A stretch of 64,000 nt of DNA from Cristatella mucedo (lineage: Eukaryota > Bryozoa > Phylactolaemata > Cristatellidae): contig WPIO01000022.1 in NCBI GenBank assembly GCA_009760855.2, positions 70,001 through 134,000 of the forward strand, read 5' to 3'. Position numbers and translations under genes: made by a program. A model generated the notes under the pieces. That model had not been told where the DNA came from. It saw nothing but the letters and a program-made list of their open reading frames with translations, and did not search any database. Below, one piece after another: positions 42,480-64,000 of this stretch (its first letter is position 1; each line of letters opens with the position of its first letter).

Positions 42480-43780
42480 GTCTCGAGCATCGTCCAGGTA
42501 ATCCCGTGCTAGGGTCGGCGTGATCTAATTTAAACACGCCTGTGTTCTTTTTGTAAGCTTCTCAAGAATCTCACTGACGTCTGAATCTCAGTTACGCCTC
42601 GCGGTCCACGTAGCTGCGACGGCGGCCTGCTTGCTGCGTCTAGGTGGAGAGGCGACGGGTCGTTCGAGCGAAGTTAGGGCGCGGGCGTAGCAGTACGACA
42701 GCCGAAAACGAGTCCTAGTTACACTCGAGCTATTGGTGCGCACGTATTTCGACCCGCCACGCTCCTGCGACAGCCCTCCGTGGGCGCCTACGCAACGCCG
42801 CGAAAATGGTCGACGGCTGCGTGGCTCAGCCGGTACGCTCTTTCGAGCAGTACTACCGGCAGGGCGGCGCGTTCGTTTGCGAGTCCGTACGCGTGTCTCG
42901 TGTCTGTTTTGCAGGCTGAAGCTCAATTCATGTCTTCCAGCCCTGAGCTGTCTTATCTTTTCGGGCGTCAGTAGGCGGTAGTATTCGCCGACGGGGCGGC
43001 CGTGGCTCTAGTGAAGCCTGCCTCATACCGAGCGTTTAGCGCCCGAGCGGTCGTAGCCGTAGCTTGTTCGCTCGCATCGTCACGAAGCAGCTGCCGTGGT
43101 CCTGAACTGGTTCCAGTCAGCTCACTCGTGGGTCAGTTAGAGTACATCGCTTCCCTCCCCCGGGGGGGGGGGGAGGTGTAGGTGGAAACAAGTCAATCGG
43201 AAGGACGTGCCTCTCGACCACGGATTGTAGGAGGCGTCCTGAGCTGCGTCGCATGTGACCGCGCGACGCGGCTCCTCGCGGCTTGTACGCTCGTTCTGGC
43301 CCGACCGCCGGCGTAGCAGCTTCAGCAGTTCAACTTTGGCACAGCTGTCGCTCGTTGTCACTCGTCGTCCCCTTTTTAAGGCTTGCAAGTTTCCCTTCGG
43401 TCGTTTAAAGAGCCTCCAGCGTTCCAGCTAGCCGTCTCTGTCGCGTAGAAAGTCGAATGATAATAGTAGTAGTGATAGTTTGTCGATATAGCATGTAGCA
43501 CTGTATAGCATGTGCACAAACGTGTACTCTCACTCTGAGCAGCGCAAGCTCGTTCGATGGGACTAGCCCTTGGATTGTAGATGTTTACACTTCACGACCA
43601 TGGCCGTTAGCTCGAGTCCAGCTGCAGGCAATTCTTTATTTCCCGTGGGAGCCGTGTTGACGTTAGCTGTTTAGCTGTCTTAAACTGCCGTCGTTGCATG
43701 TCCCCTTTGCACAATGCATTGTGTCACTCGGTTGCGATTATTTGCCCCCCCCCTTCCTCCAGCCATCGCTTGCTCACACG
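42480..43780. promoter_or_regulatory. UQCRC2: CpG-rich region upstream of UQCRC2
   Basis: GC- and CpG-rich from about 42590 to 43400, as expected for the promoter and first exon of a housekeeping gene. One candidate for a short first exon is the ATG at 42807 (AAAATGGTCGAC), whose frame meets CCGGTACGC, a donor-like site; nothing confirms it. A SINE family 1 relic with B-box-like GCTCGAGTCC lies at about 43570-43682. Confidence 0.4.
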
Positions 43781-43844
43781 GATGCTCCAGGCAGTTCGCC
43801 CCATCGGGAGAGTCGTGCATTGCGTGTGCTCTACTTTCGTGTAG

Positions 43845-53765
<9,921 letters not shown>

Positions 53766-53874
53766 AACATAGACCTGCTGATGCAGAGCCGCGTCTGAGC
53801 AGCTTTGCTGCATTTACCGTGCATTGGTGCGTGTGACTGGGTGTGACACGGCAGCCCTATGATGAAAGTGTTAA

Positions 53875-53880
53875 AATAAA
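53875..53880 (+). terminator. UQCRC2: UQCRC2 polyadenylation signal
   Basis: AATAAA 110 bases after the UQCRC2 stop codon, in the expected distance for a short 3' UTR. Confidence 0.75.
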
Positions 53881-54109
53881 GCAGTGGCGAGTCCTGCATT
53901 GAGTGGCTAGCTGGCTGGTGCGATTTTCTTCATGAGTGACCTGTAGTCCTTATTTTACTTTTCAGTCCAGTCGTCAGATCCTGTGCATAGCATTGTTAAC
54001 GTTAGTGAATTGGCGTTCTCAGCATTTCTAGTCTCCTTCTGGCTGAGTCAATTGAATCACCACATGCAACTGCTTATCGGAGGCATGTTCTAGGTCTAGG
54101 GTTGTCCTA

Positions 54110-54275
54110 TTGCCCCTTGGTCTTAGCCAATGGCTAAGGTGCTTCCTCTTCACGACCCAGATCGTGGGTTCGAGTCCTGCAGTGGTCGATCCTTTATTGA
54201 TCACAGAAAGCAGTTTCGACAGCCATGAAGGCTTTTCTGCCGCCATACAAATGAGGCTGTTAAATCAGCTTACCT
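54110..54275 (+). repeat. SINE family 1 copy
   Basis: Forward, complete: A-box-like TTAGCCAATGGCTAAGG, B box GTGGGTTCGAGTCC at about 54163-54176, body TCGATCCTTTATTGATCACA, and 3' end AATGAGGCTGTTAAATCAGC. It is the clearest forward example of the family. Confidence 0.88.
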
Positions 54276-54904
54276 TTAAAATTGGAAGCTGTTCTGCAGG
54301 CCCAGGTACTAACGTTAGAGATATTTCGATCGCCATTTGTTGTTCTCGGGTATTTTAACAAATTGACATTAAGTAGTATTACTATCTATTGTTTAGCGAT
54401 AAACTCGAAGTGTTCGCGAAATGTGCAAGCATATGTTAGGTCTTGTCAATGGAACTGGCCTTGTAGTGTTTGGCTGTCTTGACTGGGTGTGCGATAGACC
54501 CTATGTCCTGCAGAATGTCTTAGCTGGAAGGGACATCTGAAGACGTAAAGAAACAAATGAAAAGAATTTTAGCACCTTTCCAGATGTCCTGTACTTAGCT
54601 GAACTGCCCATAGAGCTGTTTCAGATCGTTTTGTCGCGTGTAGTCAAGTTGATTCGACAGATTAATTACTCACCTGCAGCTGCCCAGTGCTATTCATTGT
54701 ATAATAGCCTCACCGTGAGAGCCCCATCCTGCGTTCTTAAGCTGTGCTCTAGCTGAGGAGGAAGGTAAGCGATTAGGCGGTTTGCGCCTTATTGATCGGG
54801 TAGAAACTGGCTGCATCGCCAATTGGTCGTAACTTATAGTCTCACTCCACATATGAGAATACTCCTCCTATAAGAATGGCCGTTTGCTGGCCCGAGCGTA
54901 TACA

Positions 54905-55022
54905 ATTAATTTGTACAGGCCCTAAGAGAACTTAATCTCTATTCAGGCGCTTAACGATGCCTCGGGGCTCGAGCCCACGACCTCAGTCGGGGCGAGCACA
55001 CTAACCACCAGGCCAAAAACGG
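54905..55022 (-). repeat. SINE family 2 copy
   Basis: Reverse copy: GGCCCTAAGAGAACTTAATC, TCTATTCAGGCGCTTAACGA hairpin, then CTCGGGGCTCGAGCCCACGA and a head ending ACCACCAGGCC. Confidence 0.85.
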
Positions 55023-55259
55023 CTGTGCATTAGCCTATGTCGTTAGATTATCGCCCAATTTCAGCCGATTGCAGTGCCCTCGAGGCAGTTCTTTAAATAT
55101 CTTGAACTGAGTCCTTCTCACAGCAGGCATCTCATGTAAAACGAAATCTTCGAAGCCCAGGTAGGAAGCCTTATTTCCCACTTTTTTCTGTATCATTTTG
55201 ATTCTGCGTTTCAGAGGTCCTCCCTAGCTGCTGTGGGATTTTTAAAATTACAATGCTAA

Positions 55260-55720
55260 CTCGATTTCCTTCTAGGTTAGGCCAGCACATCTACTAGAGC
55301 CTCTGCACCGAATCCGGTTGACCTGTCTCAAATGACCTTTCACTATACGACAACATCAGACCCAGTGAGAAGTCTGCTTACTTTCAGCTATGCAATGTTG
55401 CCAACAATCCAGTTCTACTTCAACAAGGATCCTGTGCCAAGCTGGTCGATGCATTCGTGACATCAAGCCTAGATTCTACAGCTCACCACTTCAATGTCTT
55501 CCACGTGCTTCTCTCGGAGCAAAACCCTGCAGCTAGGCTGTCTGCCATCGCTAATGTCTGCAGTTGCCACACGTTTACACGAACTCTCACCGACCTCTGC
55601 ACTGGTTCCCCATCAAGCTCCGGCTTACTTATCCGAATTACTTAACGAGATAGCATATCAGTAGAGCAGAAGCAACTAGTAACCCCGAGGTTACGGAGTC
55701 GCTCCTGCTTGAGGAATTTA
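55260..55720 (+). mobile_element. Old LINE fragment
   Basis: Readable SAYFQLCNVANN-like, AKLVDAFVTSSLDS and NPAARLSAIANVCSCHTF pieces match AYFQLHNIAK, KLVHAFVTSRLDF and NSAARLVCRERRSCHIT of the younger copies in broken frames. Confidence 0.72.
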
Positions 55721-56838
55721 TTTCTTGGCACTCAAAAGTCAGTTCCATCGCATACAGCCTCTAGTCACTATTTATTTTGAAGGTACGATGCTCCCGAGTT
55801 CTGGACTTGGGTACTGATTAACATAACGAGATTCCTTTGAAATTTAACAAGCTGAACACCGACCAGTTCCTACTAGCACGTGCTCCCTCTAAGTAAATTG
55901 TCCTCTATGCCTACACTTGCTGAAATAGGGCATATCACATCACACAAATATTGACGTGCTTGCTTTCCTGTATATGCCAAATGCCTAAAAATAGATTTAG
56001 CTGTCTCTCACCAGTATACGAATGTTTATAATATCGTTATCACTGCACTTTCAGACCTGGTTTCATCATGCATAGCGTTCTAGCTTTGTCCGACACTGCA
56101 TCTATTTGATTTTGGGCGTCAACTGTGGAACGCACTATCACATTTCATATGGAACCATTGCTCTTGACTGCTACTTTTTTGCTAGTTACTTCATCGACTG
56201 TCTGCCTACCTGCTATGTTCTCCACTTTAGATTTGTTTCGCAAGATTAGCTGTTTGCACTCCGAAGCTGCCGAGGCTGTAAGCATGCAATATAAAACTCT
56301 TTAGCGTAATACCTGCATGACCATTGTAGAGTGACATGACAGAGGTATAAAACTGTATAACCGTAAGGCATACAGACAAACATCGGCCCCGACTTTGCTA
56401 ATGACAATGCAATAAGTAAAGAGCAAGACGGATTCGTAACAAATGAAGTTTTTTATAGCCATAATCACAGGGACCAAGACTGGAATGGCCTGGCGGCTTC
56501 TGTGTTCGTAATTCTGCAACGTGACAAACCTTTAAAGCCACACGGCCTCAATGTCACATCCGACAGATAAAGACAATAGAAGGGGCACGTGCGTTTGAAT
56601 ACAAAGGACTAGCCTTATTCCAATTGATTCAGCAAATCTCTCAGAAGGCACATATACCCTTGCACAGGCGAGTGGGTTAATCTTCTCCGATCACAGCATG
56701 TTGAGTCACAACATAGCAACTTGCTCGACCTGGCCACAAAGAACAATATTTCTCAGTACTCCTTGAAATCATGAATCTTTATTTCCCATATGCTTCAATC
56801 AGCATTGCATGGCCCTACAATGAAATTTACAGTTAGCT
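55721..56838. other. Unassigned host sequence
   Basis: No gene or repeat supported. Confidence 0.35.
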
Positions 56839-56839
56839 C

Positions 56840-57728
56840 ACTGCTCATAGACTCCGTGGGTGCTTAAGTCTGCAAATGGGGGACCAGCAGGCAACAGCAG
56901 AACGCATATGGTCAACAAGCAGGCAGCACGGCAAAATAGGTTTCGGCCACCTCGTCTTCCATACAAGAGAGAAGCTTACACAGACTTGGTGCAAGTGTTC
57001 AAAAAGCACATCAGCAAATATGACACGGATGGTCACTTGTTGTGAGCATTTCCCGACCTCATCCCAAAAATGCTCGGCTGGGTTAAGGTTGGGAGACTGA
57101 CTGGGCCACCCCATAAACGTAACAGAAGTGTAACCGAACTTGGATAAATTGTCACAAATACTGTACTTTGACGGTGGCTTTTTTGGGTCGCTGTCGTATC
57201 AGAAGATACAATCTACTCCATGGAAGTATCATTGCATTTGGGTTTTGAAGGTATTAATAACACTCTTGGGTCATAATGCCTGGATTGCAATGCAGGACTC
57301 CAAAGTCAGGCTTGCCAAAGCACTGCCCCCCCCCCCTTATGCCACAACACCCTTACCCTTGAATTTGACGGTTGCTTGAAAGCATTTGGGTGAGTAGGCT
57401 TCGCTGGATCACCGATGCACGTAAGGCCTTCCCTTTCAGTTCGAAAAGAGCACAAATTTGCTTTTTTCACTCGACGTAGCTCTACCCTAATCTTCAGCAG
57501 TCCAGTGAATCCGAGCTTTGGTCCGTTATAAACAGCTTACCGTATTCTTTTCGGACAGAAGTGGTTTCCTCTTTGCTATTCGAGAACGCAGACTAGCCTC
57601 ATGTAATCGCCTTCTGATGGTATCATCGTTAACTTGCTTCCCAGACGATGCTTGCTGACTTTGAGCACGAGCTTGAGCCGAGGTAAAACGATCCTTTGAC
57701 TCTTCCAACTTTAGAATGTTGATTCCTA
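56840..57728 (-). mobile_element. Tc1-like transposase pseudogene 1
   Basis: Read on the - strand: VNDDTIRRRLHEASLRSRIA and KRKPLLSEKN (57,700-57,530), then a broken catalytic domain (HWTAED, SEKSKFVLF-like), and a last open part of 89 codons starting GWPSQSPNLNPAEHFWDEV. This is the DD34E transposase order. The third catalytic Glu (NPAE) is kept; the first Asp region is altered (ESKF with EK before it). Frameshifts and a poly-C/G tract (57327-57336) break it. Terminal repeats were not recognised. Confidence 0.85.
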
Positions 57729-57739
57729 CCTAATGGTAG

Positions 57740-58420
57740 CACGAGCTGGCCTGGTCAAGAAGCATTGTCAGGGCTCCCAGTCTTCACTAACTTCCTCACG
57801 TTTCAATTACACATAGCTGAGAGTATGGCACTGGGGAGCTGATATGGTAATCTAGTGAAATGCCACTTTAAAGCAGGAAATCCAGATTGCGATCAGCTGC
57901 TACAGTAGATGTGGCCAACATCGTTTTGAGGGTTAGGCGTTCCAATTTCTGAGTGACGCAAGGTACCGGTAAGTTGGTTTACCGTCAGTCAATTTGAGAT
58001 TGCTGCCATCGAAGTGCAAATATCAGCAATATATGCTTTAAGACTGTTCATAGAGTTCAACTTTCTGGATGGCAGGGAAGGATCCATGCACAGCTGAGTC
58101 ATCTGCATTAAAATGAAGACCAAGTTGTGCTTGGTGATTACATCGACAAGAGGAGGATTTTAAATTGTGAAAAGAAGTGGACGAAACATAGGTTCTTGCA
58201 GTACCCACTATGTTAAATTCTCATTCGAAGACCGCTGGCCGTTGACATGTCTACTCTTAAACCCCCATAAAATAGGATCTAAGCGATTGCAGTGCAGTAC
58301 CACTAATGTCTAGGTGAGAAGATGGGTGCTCAAGAAGGACTTAGTGATCAAATAGTATCAAACACTACCGAGAGAGCCTGCAGTACCAGAAGAGAGACTA
58401 CTTAAGCCAGCATTTTTGAA
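57740..58420 (-). mobile_element. Old LINE fragment beside the Tc1 copy
   Basis: Reverse RT relics: sequence equal to the LNLGVMFQSDLSLDDH and LKINDDKTNLLVMG regions, ADDTQL equivalent near 58100 (CAGCTGAGTCATCTGCATT) and SLNGQRSSNENLT near 58220. Heavily decayed. Confidence 0.75.
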
Positions 58421-58963
58421 AAGGTCGCATGTTTCTCTAGAAGCTGCCTCAGTCACAACTGATACATTGCTCGATAGCTTCAAGGCAGAGGAAAACCACA
58501 ATTGGGTCAATAGACAAGCAATTTAGACCCATAACAAAACTCGAGTTGCCACCTGCCACACGAGAACAATGAACGAGTATGAGAAATGGACTTACATGTC
58601 ATGTTTGCATTATATGACTATAATAATGGCAAGCAATAATACAAACGTGACTAATACACTAGGCATCAGCAGCAGAATGATGGATGGCCTTGCAGCCCCG
58701 GAAGAGCTGTGCGTGCCAGTTGCAGAAATGTTTCACTCTATAGGCTTTAGCACCCCCAAAACCAAGTAATAATTTCCTCCAAGAAATGACTTATAATCGG
58801 ATCCATTTTTTAACTGACATCTCGACATACTATTCTGCAAACAATATCTAATGTACAGCTTCACGTGCTTTTAACTCAATAGAAATTGACGTTGAATCAA
58901 AGTAGAGCGACAGTTTGAACGATGCTGAAGAGACGGCATTGTCCCGCTAATGTGGTTACTCAC
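58421..58963. other. Unassigned; expected to hold the end of HADHB
   Basis: A 66-codon + strand ORF (58569-58769) has no family features. The short last exon of HADHB should lie downstream of 58964 on the - strand but was not recognised here. Confidence 0.35.
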
Positions 58964-61566
58964 CTGACCTCCGGCAGCACAAGCAGCCACCAAACCGAAC
59001 TGGCCACCTTCCTTGATGAGCCTATTAGCCACCGTTGTTGCTAGCCGAACGCCTGTGGCACCAAATGGATGGCCAAGTGACAGTGAACCTCCCCAATTGT
59101 TGAACTTGTCAAATGACGGTGCACCATACTACAAACCCATGCGGTACAGTGAAGTGAACTCGCCAAGCATTTGCTGGCACACAGTAGTTAGTGAATGAGA
59201 GAACACATACCTTTTCCTTTCGGCCCATGTAGTTCTGAGCATACCAGTCAGAATCGAGGGCCTTCAGATTAGCAAGTATTTGGCCCTGCAGCATAGAAAG
59301 CAACCTTAGCAAACGAAACGGCTTAAATTCGATGCATATTAAACACTAGCTACTGTTCTCTGCAGTACTCACGGCAAATGCTTCATGGTACTCAAAGACA
59401 TCAATGTCCTTAAGCGCCAAGCCAGCCCGATCCAGTATTTTCGGGGTGGCGTGAGCGGGTCTGCAAAGACATTGGTGTTTGCAGCATGCAAACACGTGCA
59501 CGACTACGACCAGTGACCACACTGATACTCATTGGTATTCAATGCATGACGACGATAGGAAATGCAAGCTGTCAAGATGATGAAAGCTAAAAGCCACTAC
59601 TGCCACAGAAACAACCTTACCCAAGCAGCAATTGGTCCTTGGGATCTTGCGAAACGTACAAAAAGTCCCGCAAGTAGGCCTTAGGTTTCAAACCGAGCGC
59701 CTTCGCCTTCTCTTCCGTCATGATCAAGCAAGCGGATGCACCGTCCGTCTGCAATGAGTAGCACTCGACATTTGACCAGCATCCTTAGGATGGAGACAAA
59801 AGGTACCTATATGCACATGGTCATAAGCAAATCGACAACACAGGAGGGAAAATGTTAGCACCCAACGTACCAAGAAAGAAGCATTTGCAGCCGTTATGGT
59901 ACCATGAGGCTTTATGAACGCAGCTTTCAGCTTTGACATAGCTTCCATCGACGATGGACGAATTCCATTGTCCTTCGAAACGGGCACATCGACTCCTGCA
60001 GTAATACAAGTCACGGTGACAGTAGCACCAGCAACAAAGAAGCAACAATAGCACAGTAATAGCCATGCTCCAAATAACACTTCACATACCAGGAACCTTG
60101 TAGGTGAGCACGTCTGTAAGTAAGCCTTCATCCTGAGCTTTCTTGGCCAGTATGTGAGACCTCAAGGCATACTCGTCCTGCAGCCATAAAAAGCCATTCT
60201 AACACTGTGGCTGCTGTGCCCCCTATGCGCATACAAAGCATCTGCATTGTCAAATGGGTGAAGCTGAGTGAAGCACACACCTGTTCACGTCGAGATATGC
60301 CAAAGGCAGCAGCTAGCCGGTCAGCAGAATGGCCCATAGTTTCACCAGTCGAGAACTCGGCAACTGCAGGAAGGTCAGGGGTCCACACCGATGGGCTCAG
60401 CATTTGCGAAAAAATTGACATCTTGGCCCCTGTTGTCTTTGCCTTATTTAGAGACAGCATCAGGGCACGCATCTTTCGGCTATGCCTGATGGGTACATCG
60501 GACATGACCTCCACGCCACCAGCCACCGCCACGTCTGTCATGCCCGCATAAATGTAGCCCATGGCTGCAAACCAACAAACACGTGTCAGCCTGTTCCAGC
60601 CAACAATTTAGTACCACTCGAGAGACCGTCACATAAGTGAGCACATGTACTTTAAGATAACTGGAGTGAAATTACCAGCATAAGGTTTCTCCTTCTGCTT
60701 GTCGGCTCTCAAAGAGCAAACAGGCTTCTGCCATGCCGAGAATAAACAACACAGCCTACCACTGCCCTTGCAGAGAGGTATCACGAAGAAGTTTCAGCTC
60801 TAGCACAGTGACAGCACATTACGTCTTTCCCCTTGACAAGGCCCCTTTTTCTCGGTGTCTTTCGTGTTCGTGCACGTCGTTGTGTTAATTTCTGCTCCGA
60901 CGCAGATCGCTTCACAACTAGTGCACTTTCGAGGCTTTGCTTGCACAAAGTTGTCAAGTGCCTGCTTAGAGATGTGGTGCTCTTAGGGTGTCATACAGAA
61001 GACATTGTTATTACCACTATAATTATTACCAGTGCTTTAGGAACTGACCATTTTCGATCAAAAGTGATAGTCAAGTCAAAATTTCACTCTACACTTCAAC
61101 GTGAGAGACAGTTCGGCTTCTCAGTTTCTGAATAACTAAGGGAACTGTCACAGCAGCACCAACCTCCTCGTGCCTTCAGCTTCCGTCAGGATAGTAAATT
61201 AGCTGTGCTTTCTCTCAACGTGTCACAGTGCAACAGGTGAGTTTGCTCTGCTGATCCTAGAAAGTGGATGAACCTATGTAATCATGCATGATGAATTTTA
61301 GTGCATATTTCCCCAGCCGTTCTTCACCGAATCACTTAGTCCTCAAACTGTGGAAAAGGATGTACAAATGAAGACACATTCCAAGCTATCATGACTCCGT
61401 CAGGGGTGCCGAAACATCCACTTATGGGTACTGCAATTCACACCTAAGGTTATTGGACATGATACGACGCGAGCATACCCGTTGTGATAGCCTGGTTCGA
61501 CGAAATACATGCTTGTGTTACTGTATGCGCAGGAATTTTGTCAGAAACACCGGCACCGAGAGCTGC
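58964..61566 (-). CDS. HADHB: Trifunctional enzyme subunit beta (3-ketoacyl-CoA thiolase), partial
   Basis: Eight internal exons in consistent phase: 61479-61566, 60281-60564, 60090-60177, 59871-59995, 59621-59748, 59373-59460, 59211-59285, 58964-59128. Catalytic sites are all visible: nucleophile Cys in [10 protein letters not shown], His in FEYHEAF, His in [11 protein letters not shown], and Cys in ACAAGGQ. HADHB-specific sequence includes [19 protein letters not shown] and [19 protein letters not shown]. The enzyme cleaves long-chain 3-ketoacyl-CoA in mitochondrial beta-oxidation. The N-terminal exons before [10 protein letters not shown] were not found (the remaining 2.4 kb is repeat-rich, so they may lie outside), and neither was the short last exon. 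It converges with UQCRC2. Confidence 0.95.
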
Positions 61567-62195
61567 CTACAAAAACATAAACACGTGTGAGGCACATTGA
61601 ATATCAGATCAGCTTGATTCGAAACAAGACTCATATTAGAAAAGTCACAACAGACTGCAGACTTGGATGTACACACGTCTAGAAAAAACCAAGAGATTAC
61701 AAAGAACAGCGACGCTAGCACAGAGCACCTCTCCCCAGACCTTAACATACCACCAATTCTGAATGTAAAAACTTGACAAGAAGGCTACAGATAATTAACA
61801 TGCTCACACAGGTTAGGATTACTCCAGTGCCCAGGGCTAACAAAACAACCAATACGTCGATGTATGTCTATTTGAATGGTGATAGGGATGCCGCTACGGC
61901 CACTAGCCCATAGCAACGAGTCATGTGATTTTTAGGTGTATATGCATCATAAAACGTCTACATACACTCAAACACAACAATATTTGGATGGCTGAGGCAG
62001 CCACCATGACGGTTGCATGCTCGCCAGCAATTTTGAATAAAAAACTAATGCTGCTCTCAGCAAAAGTGTGCAGCACTAGTTGCAATGGGAAAAAGCAACA
62101 TGTTCCCTCAATTATTGTGTACCGTGCTTAATTTAGTAAGTTAATATGGCACTGTACCTTCCTTATTTACAAAGGCCTGCCGGACCTGCCCTGCC
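61567..62195. other. Unassigned; HADHB upstream intron
   Basis: AT-rich with short ORFs only. Probably intron of HADHB. Confidence 0.45.
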
Positions 62196-62199
62196 ACTG

Positions 62200-62990
62200 A
62201 CCTGATCAAATGCTCACAAACATCTGCAGGCTCGTTGCAAGCGTTCAAAAAGCCTATCAGAGAAAGTGACATGGCGGGCAAGTTGTCATAACCTTGACCT
62301 TTCTCCACAAATGCTGGATTGGGTTAAGGTCCGGAGATCGACACGGCCATTACATTACCATAGCGGGAGTATATAGCCGAACTCAAATCAGAAAAAAACT
62401 AGCTGTGGTGTTTTTGGGTCCTTATCGTGCTGGAAAATATAACCGAGTCCAGGAAGTTCTATCACACTGGGGGGGGGGGTCCGACGCACTGAAGAAAGTC
62501 TAAACGAACAGTAACTAGATAATAAAATAATAACTAAATAAGAGACTTGCGTCATGATGCCTGGTGTTCGATGTAGGACTACACCACTTGTGCTAAAGCA
62601 CCCTTATACAGCCCCCTGAATTTGACCGTTGGCTGCAAGCATTAGGGTGAGCAGGCTTTGTTAGTTCGCCGACGCACTTAAAGCCTTCTCTTGCAATTCA
62701 AAAAAAGTGATTTTGGGTCCATCACTCCATACAACTCAATCTCAATCTTCAGCAGTACAGTGGATCCCAGCCTTGGCTCACTGTAAATGGCTTACCGTAT
62801 TCTTCTCGGACAAGTGGCTTTCTTTTTTTCGACTCGAGTATGCATACCAGCCCTATCAAATCGCATTCTGAGGGTATCACGGCCAGGTCGCTTCCCAAAC
62901 GATGCTTGCAGACTTTGACCATAAGCTTATGCTAATGCAAAACGGTCCTTTAACGTCTGAAACTTACTTCAGTTGTGCTTTCCGACATGA
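62200..62990 (-). mobile_element. Tc1-like transposase pseudogene 2
   Basis: The same order as the copy at 57 kb: start-region equivalent near 62,940, SEKNTVSHL-like near 62,800, and the end motif RSPDLNPIQHLWRKVK near 62,330. The third catalytic residue is Gln (CAG) instead of Glu, so the encoded enzyme would be inactive even without the many stops. A poly-G tract is present at about 62469-62478, in a similar place to the tract in copy 1. Confidence 0.82.
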
Positions 62991-63584
62991 CTTATCGAGT
63001 TTTCCGTGAAATAATGTTAAATGGGTAAGAATCATGAGGCATGAGCAGATAAAGGGGTCATTTCTAGAGGCTCTTTTCTTGGGGAAATCTTCTATTTTTA
63101 AAGGGTTTCCGGCTAATTTCAAATGTACTTCTTGTATTTACATGCTGCCTACCTGGTTGAACTTTCTGCTGTGAGTAGTGCGCACATTAGAAAGTTTACC
63201 CTTCTATGCTAAACGATGCCATATTATCTGAATAAAATGTTCACGTGGAATCAACATGCCAACCAGTCTCTAATGTGGGAGTGACATCACTATATGTCAT
63301 TAAAGCTACAGAGCTGTGATAACAACCAACAAGGCAGCCGCTTGCAGGGTACCCGAAGATAAGCATTTTGCACTCTAGTCTGACTCGACTGAGTAATGTA
63401 TTGAATAGACTCTTCGATCTCTGTTCCTCAAAAAAAGATTCATCAGCAAAACCGTGGCTTCATGATTTTGAATGAAGTGTGACCAAACGGGACACTGCTA
63501 ATCCAGATGAGCCAGTATCAGTCACTGCTACCTCAGACAAACAAGGATCAGTTCTCGCGACGGGGAAGGCTAGCATGATATTAC
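62991..63584. other. Unassigned host sequence
   Basis: No gene or repeat supported. Confidence 0.35.
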
Positions 63585-63705
63585 TCACCATTCAATTGAA
63601 TTTCCCTTCGCAGCAAATGTAAAGCGCCTAGAAAGAGATTAAGTTCTCTGAGGGCGCTTTATCAAGTGCATTATTATTATTATATTATTATTATTATTAA
63701 GGCTG
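63585..63705 (+). mobile_element. LINE 3' tail, 5'-truncated
   Basis: ATATTACTCACCATTCAATT, then GCAGCAAATGTAAAGCGCCT, the complete hairpin, ATCAAGTGCA and an (ATT)n run with one break. A forward, short insertion. Confidence 0.92.
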
Positions 63706-64000
63706 AATGAATTTCTAAGGAGTAAATACAAAGCATTGCTGGAGCTGGAGAATGATGAAGATGCTTGCCTTTCGTGCCAGATAACTCCCGAGAGCAGCCT
63801 TATTCATTTTAAATTCTATCAAAAAACCTTTCCTTTCCCCAAAGAGTCAATGTGCAACTATAAAATATGGGTTGCACCCCTCCACATTAAGCTGGCAAAG
63901 CACTCATGGAGAAAACAAAAAATCAGGCTGCAACAGGACAGCAGAGTTAACACACCTCACGTGCAACGTTGCTTGTCTTCACTTCCTGAATGACAGTTCC
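63706..64000 (+). other. Unassigned ORF at the window end
   Basis: An 85-codon ORF (63736-63993, MLELENDEDACLSCQITPES) has plausible protein-like composition, but no family is recognised and no splice context supports it. Confidence 0.25.

Overview
The window is eukaryotic nuclear DNA, most likely from an invertebrate animal. It holds two intron-bearing nuclear genes for mitochondrial proteins, CR1/L2-like LINEs, tRNA-derived SINEs, Tc1-like transposons and many microsatellites. The species cannot be fixed from the sequence alone.

About 150-18,950 is a foreign, very AT-rich, gene-dense block: a decayed endogenous DNA virus of the adintovirus/Polinton (Maverick) type. Recognisable parts are an A32-like packaging ATPase, an adenain-like cysteine protease, a penton-like and a candidate major capsid protein, a parvovirus-type phospholipase A2 protein, a YqaJ-like exonuclease, an HNH-AP2 endonuclease, four fibre-like genes, a small membrane protein and a retroviral-type integrase. 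No protein-primed DNA polymerase and no terminal inverted repeat were seen. Many genes start directly behind a TATA(TA)GAAATG-like motif, and three divergent gene pairs have start codons only 10-13 bases apart. Most genes carry in-frame stops or frameshifts. Two LINE copies and one SINE have landed inside the element, so it is an old resident of the host genome.

About 18,950-42,500 is host DNA dominated by repeats. It has many fragments of one LINE family, two tRNA-derived SINE families, a degraded multi-copy invertebrate gene (about 20.06-20.93 kb), and a CpG-rich stretch with a short EF-hand-like ORF (26.35-26.69 kb). The LINE ends in a conserved 3' hairpin followed by (ATT)n. One SINE family carries the same hairpin, which suggests it is moved by this LINE.

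About 42.6-53.9 kb is UQCRC2 (complex III core protein 2) on the + strand, with eleven coding exons placed and exon 1 not found. About 58.96-61.57 kb is the 3' part of HADHB (mitochondrial trifunctional protein beta subunit, a thiolase) on the - strand; eight internal exons are placed, its 5' exons lie beyond or were not found, and its last short exon was not found. The two genes converge. The rest, to 64 kb, is transposon fragments and unassigned sequence.
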